From Marivirga salinae (GTDB lineage Bacteria; Bacteroidota; Bacteroidia; Cytophagales; Cyclobacteriaceae), in the NCBI RefSeq assembly GCF_030503855.1, contig NZ_CP129971.1, positions 3,906,001 to 3,970,000 on the forward strand: DNA of 64,000 bases. Reading direction: 5' to 3'. Made by a program: the position numbers and the translations under genes. Under the pieces are notes generated by a model. It was not told where the DNA came from. It made no database searches and saw only the letters and a program-made list of their open reading frames with translations. Below are positions 54,701-63,549 of this stretch, piece by piece; position 1 is the first letter of the stretch, and each line of letters starts with the position of its first letter.

Positions 54701-57153
54701 GTAGCCATTTTGGGGTCTGTGGTTTGAACACGTATACTTAAACTTGAGTTGGCCTCAAAATCAAATGAGTTTATTGCAAACAAAGAATCAGCTGAAATTT
54801 CAAAACTACTGTTGTCACCATCACCATTTCCAGAAACTAGAGCATAAGTAAAATCTACATCATCCGTATCATCATTATCCTCGTCAGCATCTGCATCTTC
54901 TGTATCTAAAGTTCCCACTAAGGTTCTTTCAGTGAGATTTTCCGCTATGCTATTATTATCTAATAAAATATCGGTAGGAACCTCGTTTTCTTCCGTAATA
55001 TTAATAACAAAGGCTTGCTGATAGGTAGCCCCTCCTTTATCGCTTACCTCTAATGTGATAGAATATTGTGATTTTAAAGCTGCATCAAATGTAGTATTAG
55101 ACACTAAAACAGAATCAGATATACTAAAAGAAAGATTGTCAGCATCAGCTACCCCAGGATTAGTATTAGAGACCACAAGTGAATAAGTGAAATTATCTGT
55201 TTCATCCTCATCTACCGTTTCTATACCTGCTACAGGATCCCCTATGGGTAGACTTTCCGAAACATATTCTGTGGTTAAATCCAATCCTGTAGGCGCATCA
55301 TTGACATCATTGATATTAATAGTAATTGCCCGACTTCGACTATCACCATGAGGGTCTGTCACTTGCACACGGATTGCCCATAGTGTATCCGCTTCATAAT
55401 CGGGTACTTCAACCAAAGATAATTGACTACCACTCAAAGTCACTTTGCTATTGTCTGATGAACCTGTACCGGATACTAGCTGGAATGAAAGATTGTCATC
55501 ATCTTGATCAGTTGCAGAAATTGTCCCCAAAACTGTGCCTTTTGCTTCATTTTCATCAACCGAGAAAGAAGCGGGAGAAGGGTTTCCTGGTCTTTTGTTG
55601 AGTTTATAAAGGAAATTCATGTCTCGTACAGCTGTGTTAATACCAGCAGCTTGAGCATCAGCGTCAGTATAGGCGTCAGGCATCTGTAAACGAGAAAGTG
55701 AATATATGGTACCGTTTAAATTTAGAATTCTTTTAGGATAAGTAGAGTATTCAGGCAAAACCTCGGTAACTTCCAATTGCTCAAGAATAGCTTGTTCATA
55801 ATCTGTATTAAAAATTTCTTCAGCTACTTGAAAACCTTTTTCATTTTCTATAAATACTTCAAAGCCATTGTCCTTGTTTGCTGCTGCAAGGTAAATCCCA
55901 CTTGTTGAATTGGCATAAGTATTATGAACGCTATAATCTTCTATGGGTATTTCTAACTTAAATTGCAGATTTGTTGTCCCATTGGCAATATCGACTACAC
56001 TTACCTCTTCTACAGGATTTGTCAAACTTCTAGTGGAAAGGAAAGCTAATTTATCTACTAAATCAACATTCAGTAATGGGAAATTTGATTTAACTATGTT
56101 ATTTTCGTTCCGCTGATTTAAATCTGAATCAAATAATAAAACTTCAAGGTTTTTAGTTTCGAGTGCAACTAAGTTAGGAGTCAAATTCAATACATTATTC
56201 AACCCATTTTTCAAAAACAAACCATCTGGTCCTAAGTCACTAACCTTTTTTTGCAATTCAAATTTTGGATCAAAAACGTAAATTTGCTGATCTCCCGGAA
56301 TGAAAGTACAGAAAAAATCATCCCCAAATGTGAAGTGATTCTTCATCCCTATTCCAGCCTCTATCACCTTTACAGTTTCACCCTTCTCGCCAGTGGCTGT
56401 AGTCAAATCTTTTGCTGCACTCACAAATACAGCTGCATCATTAAAAATTGCCAAGTCATGACTGAATAATTCAGTGATGCCTGAAGCATTAGTAGGAGAA
56501 TCTCCCATTGTAATTTTATACAAGATTGAGGTCTTAAAATCACTAGTTTTATAATCGACAAAAAACAAAACATTAGTAGAAATAGCACCGTGTTTGAATT
56601 TTCTAAATGAAAAAATCTCTCGAACCTCATTGTATTTTGATTCTCCAATACCACCCGTAGATAGCATCGTTTTTTCATTCACTTTTTCTACATAATACCC
56701 TTGTCCTTCAGGGATAAATTCTAATATTTCGCCCTGATTATTGAAAGAGTTAGGTACTAGATCACTTAACAAAGCATAGCCAGCCCCTAAAGCAACTCTG
56801 TTTTTATCATAAAGATTGTAGACAACAACGTCAGATGGCTTTTCATTTACCATCATGCTATAAACACCTACAAATTCTCCTGAACTTACCTCTCCTACAT
56901 CCGCTTTGATTCCATCAATTAAAACATTGATTTTTTCATCCACCGGGTTATAGCTATAAATAGTTCCTTTCCCAAAAGCAAGAAGTTTTCCTTTGTATTC
57001 GATTACATCGGAAATAAACTGCTTATTAAAGTCAATAGCTCTGAATTTGTTAGTTTCATCCGCATCTTTAAAGCCTCCATCGAGCTTCTGAGCAGCTAAT
57101 GGCTCTACTTTAAAAAAACAAAGTGCTAAAATTATAAGTATATATTTACTCAT
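51784..57153 (-). CDS. Giant cadherin-repeat surface protein with T9SS sorting domain
   Basis: A 1789-residue exported protein. A signal peptide (ILIILALCFFKVEPLAAQ) precedes a region of about 490 residues with repeated short beta strands, possibly a propeller. From about 528 to 1250 come about seven cadherin-like repeats, each opening with SVDENEAKGTVLG-type sequence and containing calcium-type acidic motifs (DQDDD, DEDETD, DADADED). A further beta domain (about 1255-1340) is followed by a domain common before T9SS tails (about 1345-1480). The last 90 residues (from GAPYPNPF at 1693) are a type A T9SS C-terminal sorting domain ending in KMGRIIKY. It is a likely cell-surface adhesin. Confidence 0.92.
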   Translation of the reverse strand: MSKYILIILALCFFKVEPLAAQKLDGGFKDADETNKFRAIDFNKQFISDVIEYKGKLLAFGKGTIYSYNPVDEKINVLIDGIKADVGEVSSGEFVGVYSMMVNEKPSDVVVYNLYDKNRVALGAGYALLSDLVPNSFNNQGEILEFIPEGQGYYVEKVNEKTMLSTGGIGESKYNEVREIFSFRKFKHGAISTNVLFFVDYKTSDFKTSILYKITMGDSPTNASGITELFSHDLAIFNDAAVFVSAAKDLTTATGEKGETVKVIEAGIGMKNHFTFGDDFFCTFIPGDQQIYVFDPKFELQKKVSDLGPDGLFLKNGLNNVLNLTPNLVALETKNLEVLLFDSDLNQRNENNIVKSNFPLLNVDLVDKLAFLSTRSLTNPVEEVSVVDIANGTTNLQFKLEIPIEDYSVHNTYANSTSGIYLAAANKDNGFEVFIENEKGFQVAEEIFNTDYEQAILEQLEVTEVLPEYSTYPKRILNLNGTIYSLSRLQMPDAYTDADAQAAGINTAVRDMNFLYKLNKRPGNPSPASFSVDENEAKGTVLGTISATDQDDDNLSFQLVSGTGSSDNSKVTLSGSQLSLVEVPDYEADTLWAIRVQVTDPHGDSRSRAITININDVNDAPTGLDLTTEYVSESLPIGDPVAGIETVDEDETDNFTYSLVVSNTNPGVADADNLSFSISDSVLVSNTTFDAALKSQYSITLEVSDKGGATYQQAFVINITEENEVPTDILLDNNSIAENLTERTLVGTLDTEDADADEDNDDTDDVDFTYALVSGNGDGDNSSFEISADSLFAINSFDFEANSSLSIRVQTTDPKMATFSKVLGISVTDANDPPIGIILSSDSIDENQSNETVVGTLDGEDPDETEDFSFSLIDETNFPDNTAFSINTNNELVQSVDEFDFESQSIYEIKLQLTDKEGETIDSVFTIHVVDVNDAPADITLSGNSVNEESSNAIAGQLSAVDEDATDNHTFHLPKDSLSNDKFQILTGDELALAAPLNFEVDDKFYEIYVEVSDISGAVYGKTFEIELLDINDPVDTLVMKRTSVKGGLSFEEKVSNIELRDEDLGNNISNFYSREDYVMSLVDNANFPDNSNFQITFLNEDGLYALEAATDLTFDEAADNLYEIKIEVVNIDLSYVQTFKIELVSESANTPPTNINISNDSVFNVATAGTEIGVLSTEDDAADTHTYSLASNSSSNDNELFSIATDRLILDANLKDSTEESFVVVVISEDNGGLSLTEEITIYVKEFEDSTPPEITGVTGGDRSVQEDDNSYEISGSVTDDIFIESVELEYGPVTSIEFTKKDLIELDGGQFTGSIPFEQGDAFGLKARIIAVDTSGNSTASDTVYFYKEITSSSALATLPKENIGKGKKSADYRMFSVPYNIQSQNQSIRDIFETSLGETYSDGNFKVYHWDPEKESYEEFLSLGTIEPGLAYWFSTTLEDPIINFGGGNVYPYKVGDKAVWKLKAGWNQIGNPYPVSIDWNLIQSTYPTIGDLYMFGSEGYTTEATLAPHQGAFILVQEDINIEADVTNNLGGRQASLASETESSLELAFKLTQGELHAEGGVAMHKEASDGLDGLDQANPPALGNHVEISFKQPESIWDNYRWDVVREKDYHVWSFTVNVQNKDQFSSLSWEANDFLKGQFYLIDLEGLQKIDLTEHSEYQFRGGNQHQFKLIYDRFSTGRFDLGTSMIGAPYPNPFKSDLFIPVNISDQRNANIMIEVMDLNGKLVAKKSWNRELKAGYQLLSFDGANQNAENGTSFSNGVYLYQLTITENNSTIKKMGRIIKY

Positions 57154-57164
57154 GATCTCAATAT

Positions 57165-57923
57165 TTAATTCTCATTTAAATTAGGTGGGTTCTGAGGGTT
57201 TTCAAAGCCGCTTTCTTCAGATTGTAGATAGGGAAGAAGAAAATAAATACCAGCACCTACAATCGCAACTGGTGCAATTTGCAAGGCTAAAGGTATTTTC
57301 CGTTTAATGGCAAATTCCTTTGAAAACACAACATCATCTTTATTATTTTTATCCGAAATACGTAATCTATAATTTTCCCCAACTTCTGTCTTCTTTGGAA
57401 TATTCAAGACGTACTCTCCAACATTAGCAATATTTGAAAAAACTGCAACCTTGTTATCTTCTTTGTATAAATCAATATTTAAAATATTACTTGATGCGCC
57501 ACCTGTCCAGGTAATTTCATAGCTTTTCCCTCTTTTTAAAGATTCGTAATTGAAATCATCCAACTTTACAAAAGGGATATAAACTCTGCCCCTAATTTCA
57601 ATATTAATATGGTCATTGAAATCCTGTCCAAATTCTTCAAATGGATCCCAGATAATTTCTTTACTGTCTCCTGGATAAATCTCTACTCCTAAATCACCTT
57701 TTACAGCTTGTAAGGGTGAAATGAAATTGTCTTTAGAACTATAAATATTAATTTGATAAGATCTATCATTTTTACTATCCTCCAATTTGTAAAGGATATG
57801 AACTTTGGCCTCCTCAAAATATATTTCCTTTATTTCAACATTTTGACCGTGAACGGACATAACCCACAGCCCCCCTAAAAGTGTCAAAAAAAAGTGTTTA
57901 CTTATTACAGAAAAAATACGCAT
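57165..57923 (-). CDS. Exported or membrane-anchored protein with beta domains, unknown
   Basis: A 252-residue protein with a signal peptide (FFLTLLGGLWVMSVHG), two Ig-like beta domains (about 27-110 and 115-200) and a C-terminal membrane helix (about 211-234) with a short Asn/Pro-rich tail. The second domain contains RGKSYEITWTGGASSNILNI, a pattern used by Ser-Thr-rich GPI-anchored-type beta modules. It starts the operon and lies 11 bp before the cadherin gene, so it could anchor or chaperone that protein. No firm family. Confidence 0.7.
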   Translation of the reverse strand: MRIFSVISKHFFLTLLGGLWVMSVHGQNVEIKEIYFEEAKVHILYKLEDSKNDRSYQINIYSSKDNFISPLQAVKGDLGVEIYPGDSKEIIWDPFEEFGQDFNDHINIEIRGRVYIPFVKLDDFNYESLKRGKSYEITWTGGASSNILNIDLYKEDNKVAVFSNIANVGEYVLNIPKKTEVGENYRLRISDKNNKDDVVFSKEFAIKRKIPLALQIAPVAIVGAGIYFLLPYLQSEESGFENPQNPPNLNEN

Positions 57924-58612
57924 CTTGATAAATTTTAAGTTTTAGCAGTGCAAATAATAATAAATACTATTCTTATGCAAGTTAAACATAATTTGGTATT
58001 ATTGCATTATTTAATTTAATTTTTCTAATTATTGTATTAGTAAATACACCATATTTATATAAAAAAGTTCAAAATCATTGATTTTTTTTTAAAAAAAATA
58101 ATCTAGCCTTCTCTCAGACCCCCACTTATTAAAGGTATTCGCTATTTCTGTTTAGGCATCTGATTCCCTTTTATAAATTTAATCTGCTTAATAATAAATA
58201 ATACTCAACGGATGAATTGAATGACTTTATATTGGTTTGAGTAATATAAATCAGTGTAAAAAAAACTGTAGATAAGTCTTTACTTTATTTGAATCATTTT
58301 TCTGATAAGGAATTGTCTACCGAAGTGAGTCTATATTGATTTGAACTAAAGAACTAGAGGCTAAAAGGAAATAAATCCCAAACAAGGATAGGACTCTTTT
58401 CACTATATTGACAGTTATCCTTATGGCTGGATAAATATTTTTTAATTCAATAATTAAGGGTGAAAAAGCAAATTCTTTAACTCATAATATTTTTAAATTA
58501 TTTTTATGAATTAAAAAATTTTCTCAGCAATCAATAAAGAGAAATTTAAAGCTTCTGATCGAGGAATTAATTAGAATTTAGAGGAGCTTAAGTAATTAAT
58601 TCAAAACATAGA
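57924..58612. other. AT-rich noncoding gap
   Basis: No convincing gene in 689 bp. The region is strongly A/T-rich, with a self-complementary poly-T/poly-A stretch at 58081-58100. The promoter of the leftward cadherin operon must lie near 57930-58000, but I cannot point to clear boxes. Confidence 0.4.
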
Positions 58613-59062
58613 TTACTTTTCATTAAATTCTAAAACTTTGTTCTCTGCCAGCTCCTTCAGTGCCAGATTCATTTTCACAAAATTCTCTTCTGTTTGCTTC
58701 CCTATCTTCTTCAAAATCATTTTACTTAATATTCCTGAAAAATGCTCTCCATGAAATAATGTAATTTGGTTTTCACCAATGCTTTCAATTTTAAAATAAT
58801 GTCTACCATCAAACACTCCTTTAAACCATAGGCTCCCTAACCATTCAAAATAGTTATTTTCTTCCACCTTTATAATAACTGGCTTAAATTTCATGATATC
58901 CTGCCCGTTTTTCATGGTGTTGGCAATTCGGCTACCCTCTTTTATTTCTCCTTCGCTATTCAATATAAATGGATTCCAGTTTTTATACTTTTCCAGATCC
59001 GTTAAAATATTCCAAATCCGTTCTTTAGAAGCTTTGATTGTAATTTCAGTTTTAATTTCCAT
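58613..59062 (-). CDS. SRPBCC (START-like) domain protein
   Basis: A 149-residue cytosolic protein of the polyketide-cyclase/START-like fold. The N-terminal strand-helix KTEITIKASKERIWNILTDL, then YKNWNPFILNSEGEIKEGS and the long C-terminal helix ENFVKMNLALKEL are characteristic. These domains bind hydrophobic ligands, and some are enzymes; nothing more specific can be said. A Crp/Fnr regulator gene lies 83 bp upstream on the same strand and may control it. Confidence 0.82.
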   Translation of the reverse strand: MEIKTEITIKASKERIWNILTDLEKYKNWNPFILNSEGEIKEGSRIANTMKNGQDIMKFKPVIIKVEENNYFEWLGSLWFKGVFDGRHYFKIESIGENQITLFHGEHFSGILSKMILKKIGKQTEENFVKMNLALKELAENKVLEFNEK

Positions 59063-59145
59063 GAGCTTAATTATTTCTTTATGCTACAAAATTAAGCTAG
59101 GTAGGAGATCATTTCCATTAACATAAGATAATAAATAACATTGAT

Positions 59146-59727
59146 TTAATCCTCCTTATCCATCAATCTTTTACGAATTCGGCTCAAGCTGACTGGAGTA
59201 ATTCCTAAAAAGGACGCGATATAATGCTGAGGCACTCGCTGCAGCAAATCTTTATTGGCAGTTTCAAATTTTAGATAGCGTTCTTCTGGACTGTCTAAAA
59301 TGAAGGAGGATAAAATCCTTTGGGCATTGATAAATCGTTGCTCCGCCATTTTACGGGTGAAAATATGCATGGCCGGCATCTGCTCATATAATTGGTTTAA
59401 GCTGTCCTTCGTGATCACTAATAATTCACAATCTTCAAGGGTTTCCAGAATTTGTAAACTTGGGGTTTGAGTGAGAAAACTATCATAGCTACTTGAGAAC
59501 AGGTTTTCTTTAAATAAGTAACCTGTAATTTCTTCTCCATCTTTAGGATAAAATAATCGGATGATGCCCTTGTTAATAAAATATAACTCATTAGAAACCT
59601 GACCATAATCTACCAATCTAACCTTTTTAGGCACTTTTTTATATATGAATGCTCTTTCTAAAAAATTCTTTTCCTCCTCAGTAGTATCTATAAATTGAGC
59701 TATAGACTGGTGCAGCTGCTGGTACAT
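59146..59727 (-). CDS. Crp/Fnr-family transcription regulator
   Basis: A 193-residue protein with an N-terminal cyclic-nucleotide-binding-type beta roll (about 25-115, VRLVDYGQVSNELYFINKGI) and a C-terminal DNA-binding segment (VPQHYIASFLGITPVSLSRI). There are no Fnr-type cysteines. The HYIASFLGIT recognition region is typical of the Bacteroidota branch of single-component regulators. A second member with similar architecture lies at 60673-61239. Ligand unknown. Confidence 0.85.
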   Translation of the reverse strand: MYQQLHQSIAQFIDTTEEEKNFLERAFIYKKVPKKVRLVDYGQVSNELYFINKGIIRLFYPKDGEEITGYLFKENLFSSSYDSFLTQTPSLQILETLEDCELLVITKDSLNQLYEQMPAMHIFTRKMAEQRFINAQRILSSFILDSPEERYLKFETANKDLLQRVPQHYIASFLGITPVSLSRIRKRLMDKED

Positions 59728-60027
59728 AAATATTACACTATAATAAATGAGATAGCATTTTAACCAAAATTTTGAATGGTAGCAAACAAATCAAATAAGT
59801 CTGTTTGCAAATTTTATACTATCAAGGCATTTATCATCTCATTCATCTTCAAAATTCTGCATTGCAGCATTGTATATTGTTTTTTTTTATCTCATATAAT
59901 TTATCATCACTTTGTACTACAAAAGTTATATAAAATCCTTGGTGTGTCTGTTGAAAGTCATCTGGAACCATTTCAATTGTTCTTTTTATAATTCCAAATT
60001 CAAATTACCACGTAAAACCATATTCTA
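59728..60027. other. Noncoding gap between two leftward genes
   Basis: Three hundred AT-rich bases. I see no supported gene, no clear terminator and no repeat here. Confidence 0.4.
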
Positions 60028-60610
60028 TTAAGCTAGTTTTTTTCCTAATTGCATTATTTGATTCAGCCATTTAGTCCTTTTTGTTTCATCTGAGCCTTTA
60101 ATGATTCCAATATAAGTTACTTTCACCGGGTTCACACCACAAAACTGTAAGGTTGATTTCTTCAATTGATTCGTACTGGGTTGACCAAATAAAAGTTTGT
60201 AAAGCCAGCCAGGTTGATCCAAGGTGGTAATTATCCTAGCTGATTTCCCCTTTAGAAGTTTGTCCCAAAAAAGAGATTTCTCCCTGTATTGAAATACAAA
60301 ACCAGGTAAAAAAAGCCTATCAATAAATCCTTTCATCATGGCTGGTAATCCACCCCACCAAACAGGATGTATCCAAACTAAATGATCAGACCATTTAATT
60401 GTTTCCCATGCTTCAAGCAAATCAGGTTCTAATTCTGTTCTTTTTTGGTAACCGAATTGCAGGTTCGGGTTGAAATTTAAATCAGCAATAACCAATTCTC
60501 TTATTTCAGCTCCTGAATTTTCTGCTCCTTCCTTATATGCTTTTGCAATTCCAAAATTGAAAGCATCCTTATTGGGATGACCGTTTATTATAAGTATTTT
60601 TTTTCTGCAT
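60028..60610 (-). CDS. NAD(P)H quinone-oxidoreductase-like flavoprotein, frameshifted near the start
   Basis: A flavodoxin-fold NAD(P)H oxidoreductase (MdaB/NQO-like): KKILIINGHPNKDAFNFGIA at the N-terminus, then WSDHLVWIHPVWWGGLPAMMKGF and the FMN-side stretch ITTLDQPGWLYK. The only sensible start, ATG at 60610, is out of frame with the rest because of an 8-A run (60597-60604 on the plus strand as T). With seven A the protein reads MQKKILIING and is complete at about 194 residues. As given, translation from that ATG fails within about ten codons. An internal TTG at 60495 would make a 155-residue product lacking the first flavin-binding strand. Confidence 0.65.
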
Positions 60611-60672
60611 TAACTTTTCCATTTATTCCGTAAATGTAGTTATGCCTAATCCTCCAACTTGAGGACAAATGT

Positions 60673-61239
60673 CTAAAAAGTAATTTCTTTTCTGATTCTG
60701 CTTAAATGTCTTTGTGTTATACCTAAATAAGAAGCCAAATAATGCAAGGGGATTTTTTGAAGGTATTCTGGCTGATTTTCAAGTAAGGAGATATATTTTT
60801 GAACGGCCGTTTCATTCTGAAGCTGAAACACTCTTTTTTCCAGCTCAAGATATTGCTGTTCAGCTACTATTTTTAAGAACCTCGTCCAACTGAAACTTTG
60901 ATGCATTATTTTTTCAATAGCATCTTTTTTAACAACCAATAAATCAGCATTTGAAATAGCTTGTAAAGTTTCCACACTGGCATTACCGGTTATAAACGAA
61001 GAATAAGAAGCCAATAAATCATTAGGGAATCTGAAACAATAGGTTATGTCAAAGCCTTCAGGGGATATGTAGTAGGAGCGGAAAATGCCCGATTTTATAA
61101 ATGCTATTTCATTGCATTTTTCTCCTTCATTAACAAAGAAGTCATTTTTTTTTAGCTTCCTAAATTCAAACAGTTGTACGAAACCTGTAATTTCATCCTC
61201 ACTAAAAACTTCAAAACTTTTAAAATATTCCTTTATCAT
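60673..61239 (-). CDS. Crp/Fnr-family transcription regulator, second copy
   Basis: A 189-residue regulator. The beta roll (about 20-110, FVNEGEKCNEIAFIKSGIF) and the C-terminal helix-turn-helix (IPLHYLASYLGITQRHLSRI) match the protein at 59146-59727 closely in layout. I start at ATG 61239 (MIKEYFKSFEVF); an in-frame ATG seven codons earlier is less likely. It is directly upstream of the frameshifted flavoprotein gene and may regulate it. Confidence 0.85.
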   Translation of the reverse strand: MIKEYFKSFEVFSEDEITGFVQLFEFRKLKKNDFFVNEGEKCNEIAFIKSGIFRSYYISPEGFDITYCFRFPNDLLASYSSFITGNASVETLQAISNADLLVVKKDAIEKIMHQSFSWTRFLKIVAEQQYLELEKRVFQLQNETAVQKYISLLENQPEYLQKIPLHYLASYLGITQRHLSRIRKEITF

Positions 61240-61276
61240 GAATAAATCTAAATATATCAAAAGAATGCATATTCAA

Positions 61277-61702
61277 TCAAACTATAACAAAATTTTCATT
61301 CGCTACTTTCCAAAATATTTCAGGCGTTAGTGGTTTGTGTACAAATTCTTTCACAACCGGAATTGTGGCAGCCCTATTTCTATCGTCTGGATTATCGCTA
61401 GTTGTGAGTATAGTTACTACTGCCCTATCATGAATATCCTTTGATAATTCATTGTATTCTACCAAAAATTCCCAGCCGCTCATACCCGGCATATTAAGGT
61501 CTAAAAAGATAATTCCTGGCTGCGGATAGTATTTATAATTGCCTTTGCAAAGCAAAAAGTCAAGACCCTCCTTTGCTGATTTCACAGATTGTATATGTAC
61601 ATCCACACCTTCTTCTTCTAAAATTAATTTATGGTAGAAGTTTGTTGCTTCATCATCGTCAATGAGCAAAATGCAATTCAATTTGTTATTTTTAGTTACC
61701 AT
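61277..61702 (-). CDS. Single-domain response regulator (Rcp1-like)
   Basis: A 141-residue receiver. Acidic triplet DDD at 15-17, phospho-acceptor Asp68 in IIFLDLNMPGMSG, TTSDNP and the lysine in FVHKPLTPE complete the site. The insertion CKGNYKYYPQPG before the aspartate is typical of phytochrome-type Rcp1 regulators. The start overlaps the kinase gene by 11 bp, so the kinase is its likely donor. No output domain. Confidence 0.9.
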   Translation of the reverse strand: MVTKNNKLNCILLIDDDEATNFYHKLILEEEGVDVHIQSVKSAKEGLDFLLCKGNYKYYPQPGIIFLDLNMPGMSGWEFLVEYNELSKDIHDRAVVTILTTSDNPDDRNRAATIPVVKEFVHKPLTPEIFWKVANENFVIV

Positions 61703-62855
61703 ATTTTTTTGCTAATGTAAAATGAAATGAGCTACCAACTCCTTTTGTTGAGTTAATCCATATTTTACCTCCATGTAGCTCTACTATCTTACGGCAATAG
61801 GCTAATCCTAAGCCCGTACCTTCATATTCCTCAGCAGGGTTTAACCGTTGAAAGATTAAGAAAATTTTACCATAATCTTCTTCTGCTAATCCAATACCAT
61901 TGTCTGTAACGCAAAACTCCACATGGTCGTTTCCTTCCTTTGCTGATACTTCCACAACTGGTGATTCATTAGGCTTCTTAAATTTAAGCCCATTACTGAT
62001 TAGGTTTTGAAAGAGCATGCGTAATTCCACCGGATTACCAATTACTTTGGGAAGTTCATGGATCTTGACCTTACCATCGATAGCTTTCAATGCGACATCA
62101 AAATCCAATGCTACATTTTGGACCAATTCTTGGCAATTAACCTCCTGCGTCTCTCTCTTATTACCTATTCTACTAAATTTCAATAATCCTTTGATCATGA
62201 TAGTCACCCTATCACTGGCAGAATTAACATAATCCAATATTTTCTTCCCTTGGTCATCAAAATGCGAATAATACTTTTGAGAAATCAATTGGGTCATATT
62301 CCCGATAGTTCGAAGTGGTTCTTGCAAATCATGGCTAGTAATGCTTGTAAAACGTTCCAGCTCTCTATTTTTAATCTTTAAATCAGCATTAAGGTTTTCA
62401 AGTTTCTTTTTATTCTCCGATAATTTTTCTTGCTGTAAATCCAACTTAACAACCTTTTCAAATAATATATCTGAACTCTCAGTAAGTTGTTTATTAATAC
62501 CCTCAAGTCTTGAAAAACTACTTTTAGCAATAAATACAAGCATCACACTTATCCATATAACAACAAATGAAATCACCATATTCATTTGGGACAAATCACT
62601 GGGATTGTTAACCATTTCTTTTGAAAATACAATAGAGATAATAGTCAGAATTGTGCAGATTATTGCAGTAAATATGCTGGCATACTTTCCTGGTAGGAGC
62701 CAACTATATAAAATTACAATAGTATAAACACTAGCCACCGCCACAGTGCTATCCGTATGTAAATCGATTATAAATATAACTCCAGTAATGACAGAAGCTA
62801 TGAAAATCAAGACAGCATTTTGTAAAAGCATCATGGAATTACGGTCGGAAACCAT
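61692..62855 (-). CDS. Membrane sensor histidine kinase
   Basis: A 387-residue kinase. Four to five membrane helices occupy residues 8-125, with almost no periplasmic loops. A coiled coil (about 127-165) leads to HisKA with His175 in ITSHDLQEPLRT and an ATPase domain with NLISNGLKF, DNGIGLAEED and GTGLGLAYCRKI. It shares its first base with the stop of the ethylene-receptor-like gene and overlaps the receiver gene. Architecture is that of phytochrome-like kinases, with the sensor module supplied as a separate upstream protein. Confidence 0.93.
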   Translation of the reverse strand: MVSDRNSMMLLQNAVLIFIASVITGVIFIIDLHTDSTVAVASVYTIVILYSWLLPGKYASIFTAIICTILTIISIVFSKEMVNNPSDLSQMNMVISFVVIWISVMLVFIAKSSFSRLEGINKQLTESSDILFEKVVKLDLQQEKLSENKKKLENLNADLKIKNRELERFTSITSHDLQEPLRTIGNMTQLISQKYYSHFDDQGKKILDYVNSASDRVTIMIKGLLKFSRIGNKRETQEVNCQELVQNVALDFDVALKAIDGKVKIHELPKVIGNPVELRMLFQNLISNGLKFKKPNESPVVEVSAKEGNDHVEFCVTDNGIGLAEEDYGKIFLIFQRLNPAEEYEGTGLGLAYCRKIVELHGGKIWINSTKGVGSSFHFTLAKKYGN

Positions 62856-63334
62856 TATTCCTGCTTTTTATTTAACTGGTCTTTGAGAGCTGCGATTTCC
62901 ACTTCATACTCTTTTACTTGTTTTTCAAGCTGATAGGTTTTCAATTTGTCTTCGGGCTTAGATTCTATCAACTTCGGCAAATCCCGAATTAAAACAAATG
63001 CCGTAGCCAGACTTACAAGAGCAGTCAATACCCTCAATAGCGCACTAAGTCTATAACCAGGCCAATAAAACATAATGGCATCTATTAAGTGCGTGCTTCC
63101 ACATAATATAATGAATGCGCCAAAAAGCCAAAAAACAGGTAAAAATGGGAGGTTATGCCTCTTTTGAACAAAAAATATAATAATAGCCGGTATCACAAAA
63201 TAGGCTAACCAAATGGCAATATCACTTGTGATATATAACCACCCATGAAATGATGACCATTCTCCGCAGACCCACCGAGCAGGCCAATCATCTGCCGAAA
63301 AAAGTTTGTTAATAAATTCTATTACTTGTTCCAT
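62855..63334 (-). CDS. Free-standing ethylene-receptor-type membrane domain
   Basis: A 159-residue protein with three membrane helices (about 34-56, 66-87, 95-114) and a C-terminal coiled coil (about 125-158). It matches the ETR1 sensor domain: SDIAIWLAYFVIP corresponds to the ETR1 helix with Asp25, Tyr32 and Pro36, and FGAFIILCGSTHLI to the helix with copper ligands Cys65 and His69. Here these are Asp38, Tyr45, Pro49, Cys78 and His82, with exactly the same spacing (7, 4, 29 and 4 residues). Plant and cyanobacterial versions bind ethylene through Cu(I). Normally the domain is fused to a kinase; here the kinase is the next gene, overlapping by one base. Confidence 0.85.
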   Translation of the reverse strand: MEQVIEFINKLFSADDWPARWVCGEWSSFHGWLYITSDIAIWLAYFVIPAIIIFFVQKRHNLPFLPVFWLFGAFIILCGSTHLIDAIMFYWPGYRLSALLRVLTALVSLATAFVLIRDLPKLIESKPEDKLKTYQLEKQVKEYEVEIAALKDQLNKKQE

Positions 63335-63549
63335 ATGCCAATTCAGTACTTACATAATTAAATATAAGCTTTCCTTTTTGGAAATAAAAACTCACCCTTT
63401 ATTGTGAAAGCACTTAAAAATTACTACATAATTTAGGGTCATTTTGAGTAGTAACACCTTTATTTATGTCATAATAATTGATAAAAATATCTTTAAAACT
63501 CAACTGATTTGAATTCTTTTGAGTACAATAGAATAGTCGTTAATATTCT

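Noticed and set aside
55326..55689. Antisense frames within the cadherin-repeat gene
   Set aside because: They are shadows of repeated acidic codons and have no matching features.
59776..59991. 71-codon open frame on the plus strand in the 59728-60027 gap
   Set aside because: The product is a run of hydrophobic and AT-encoded residues without a family pattern; I regard it as chance.
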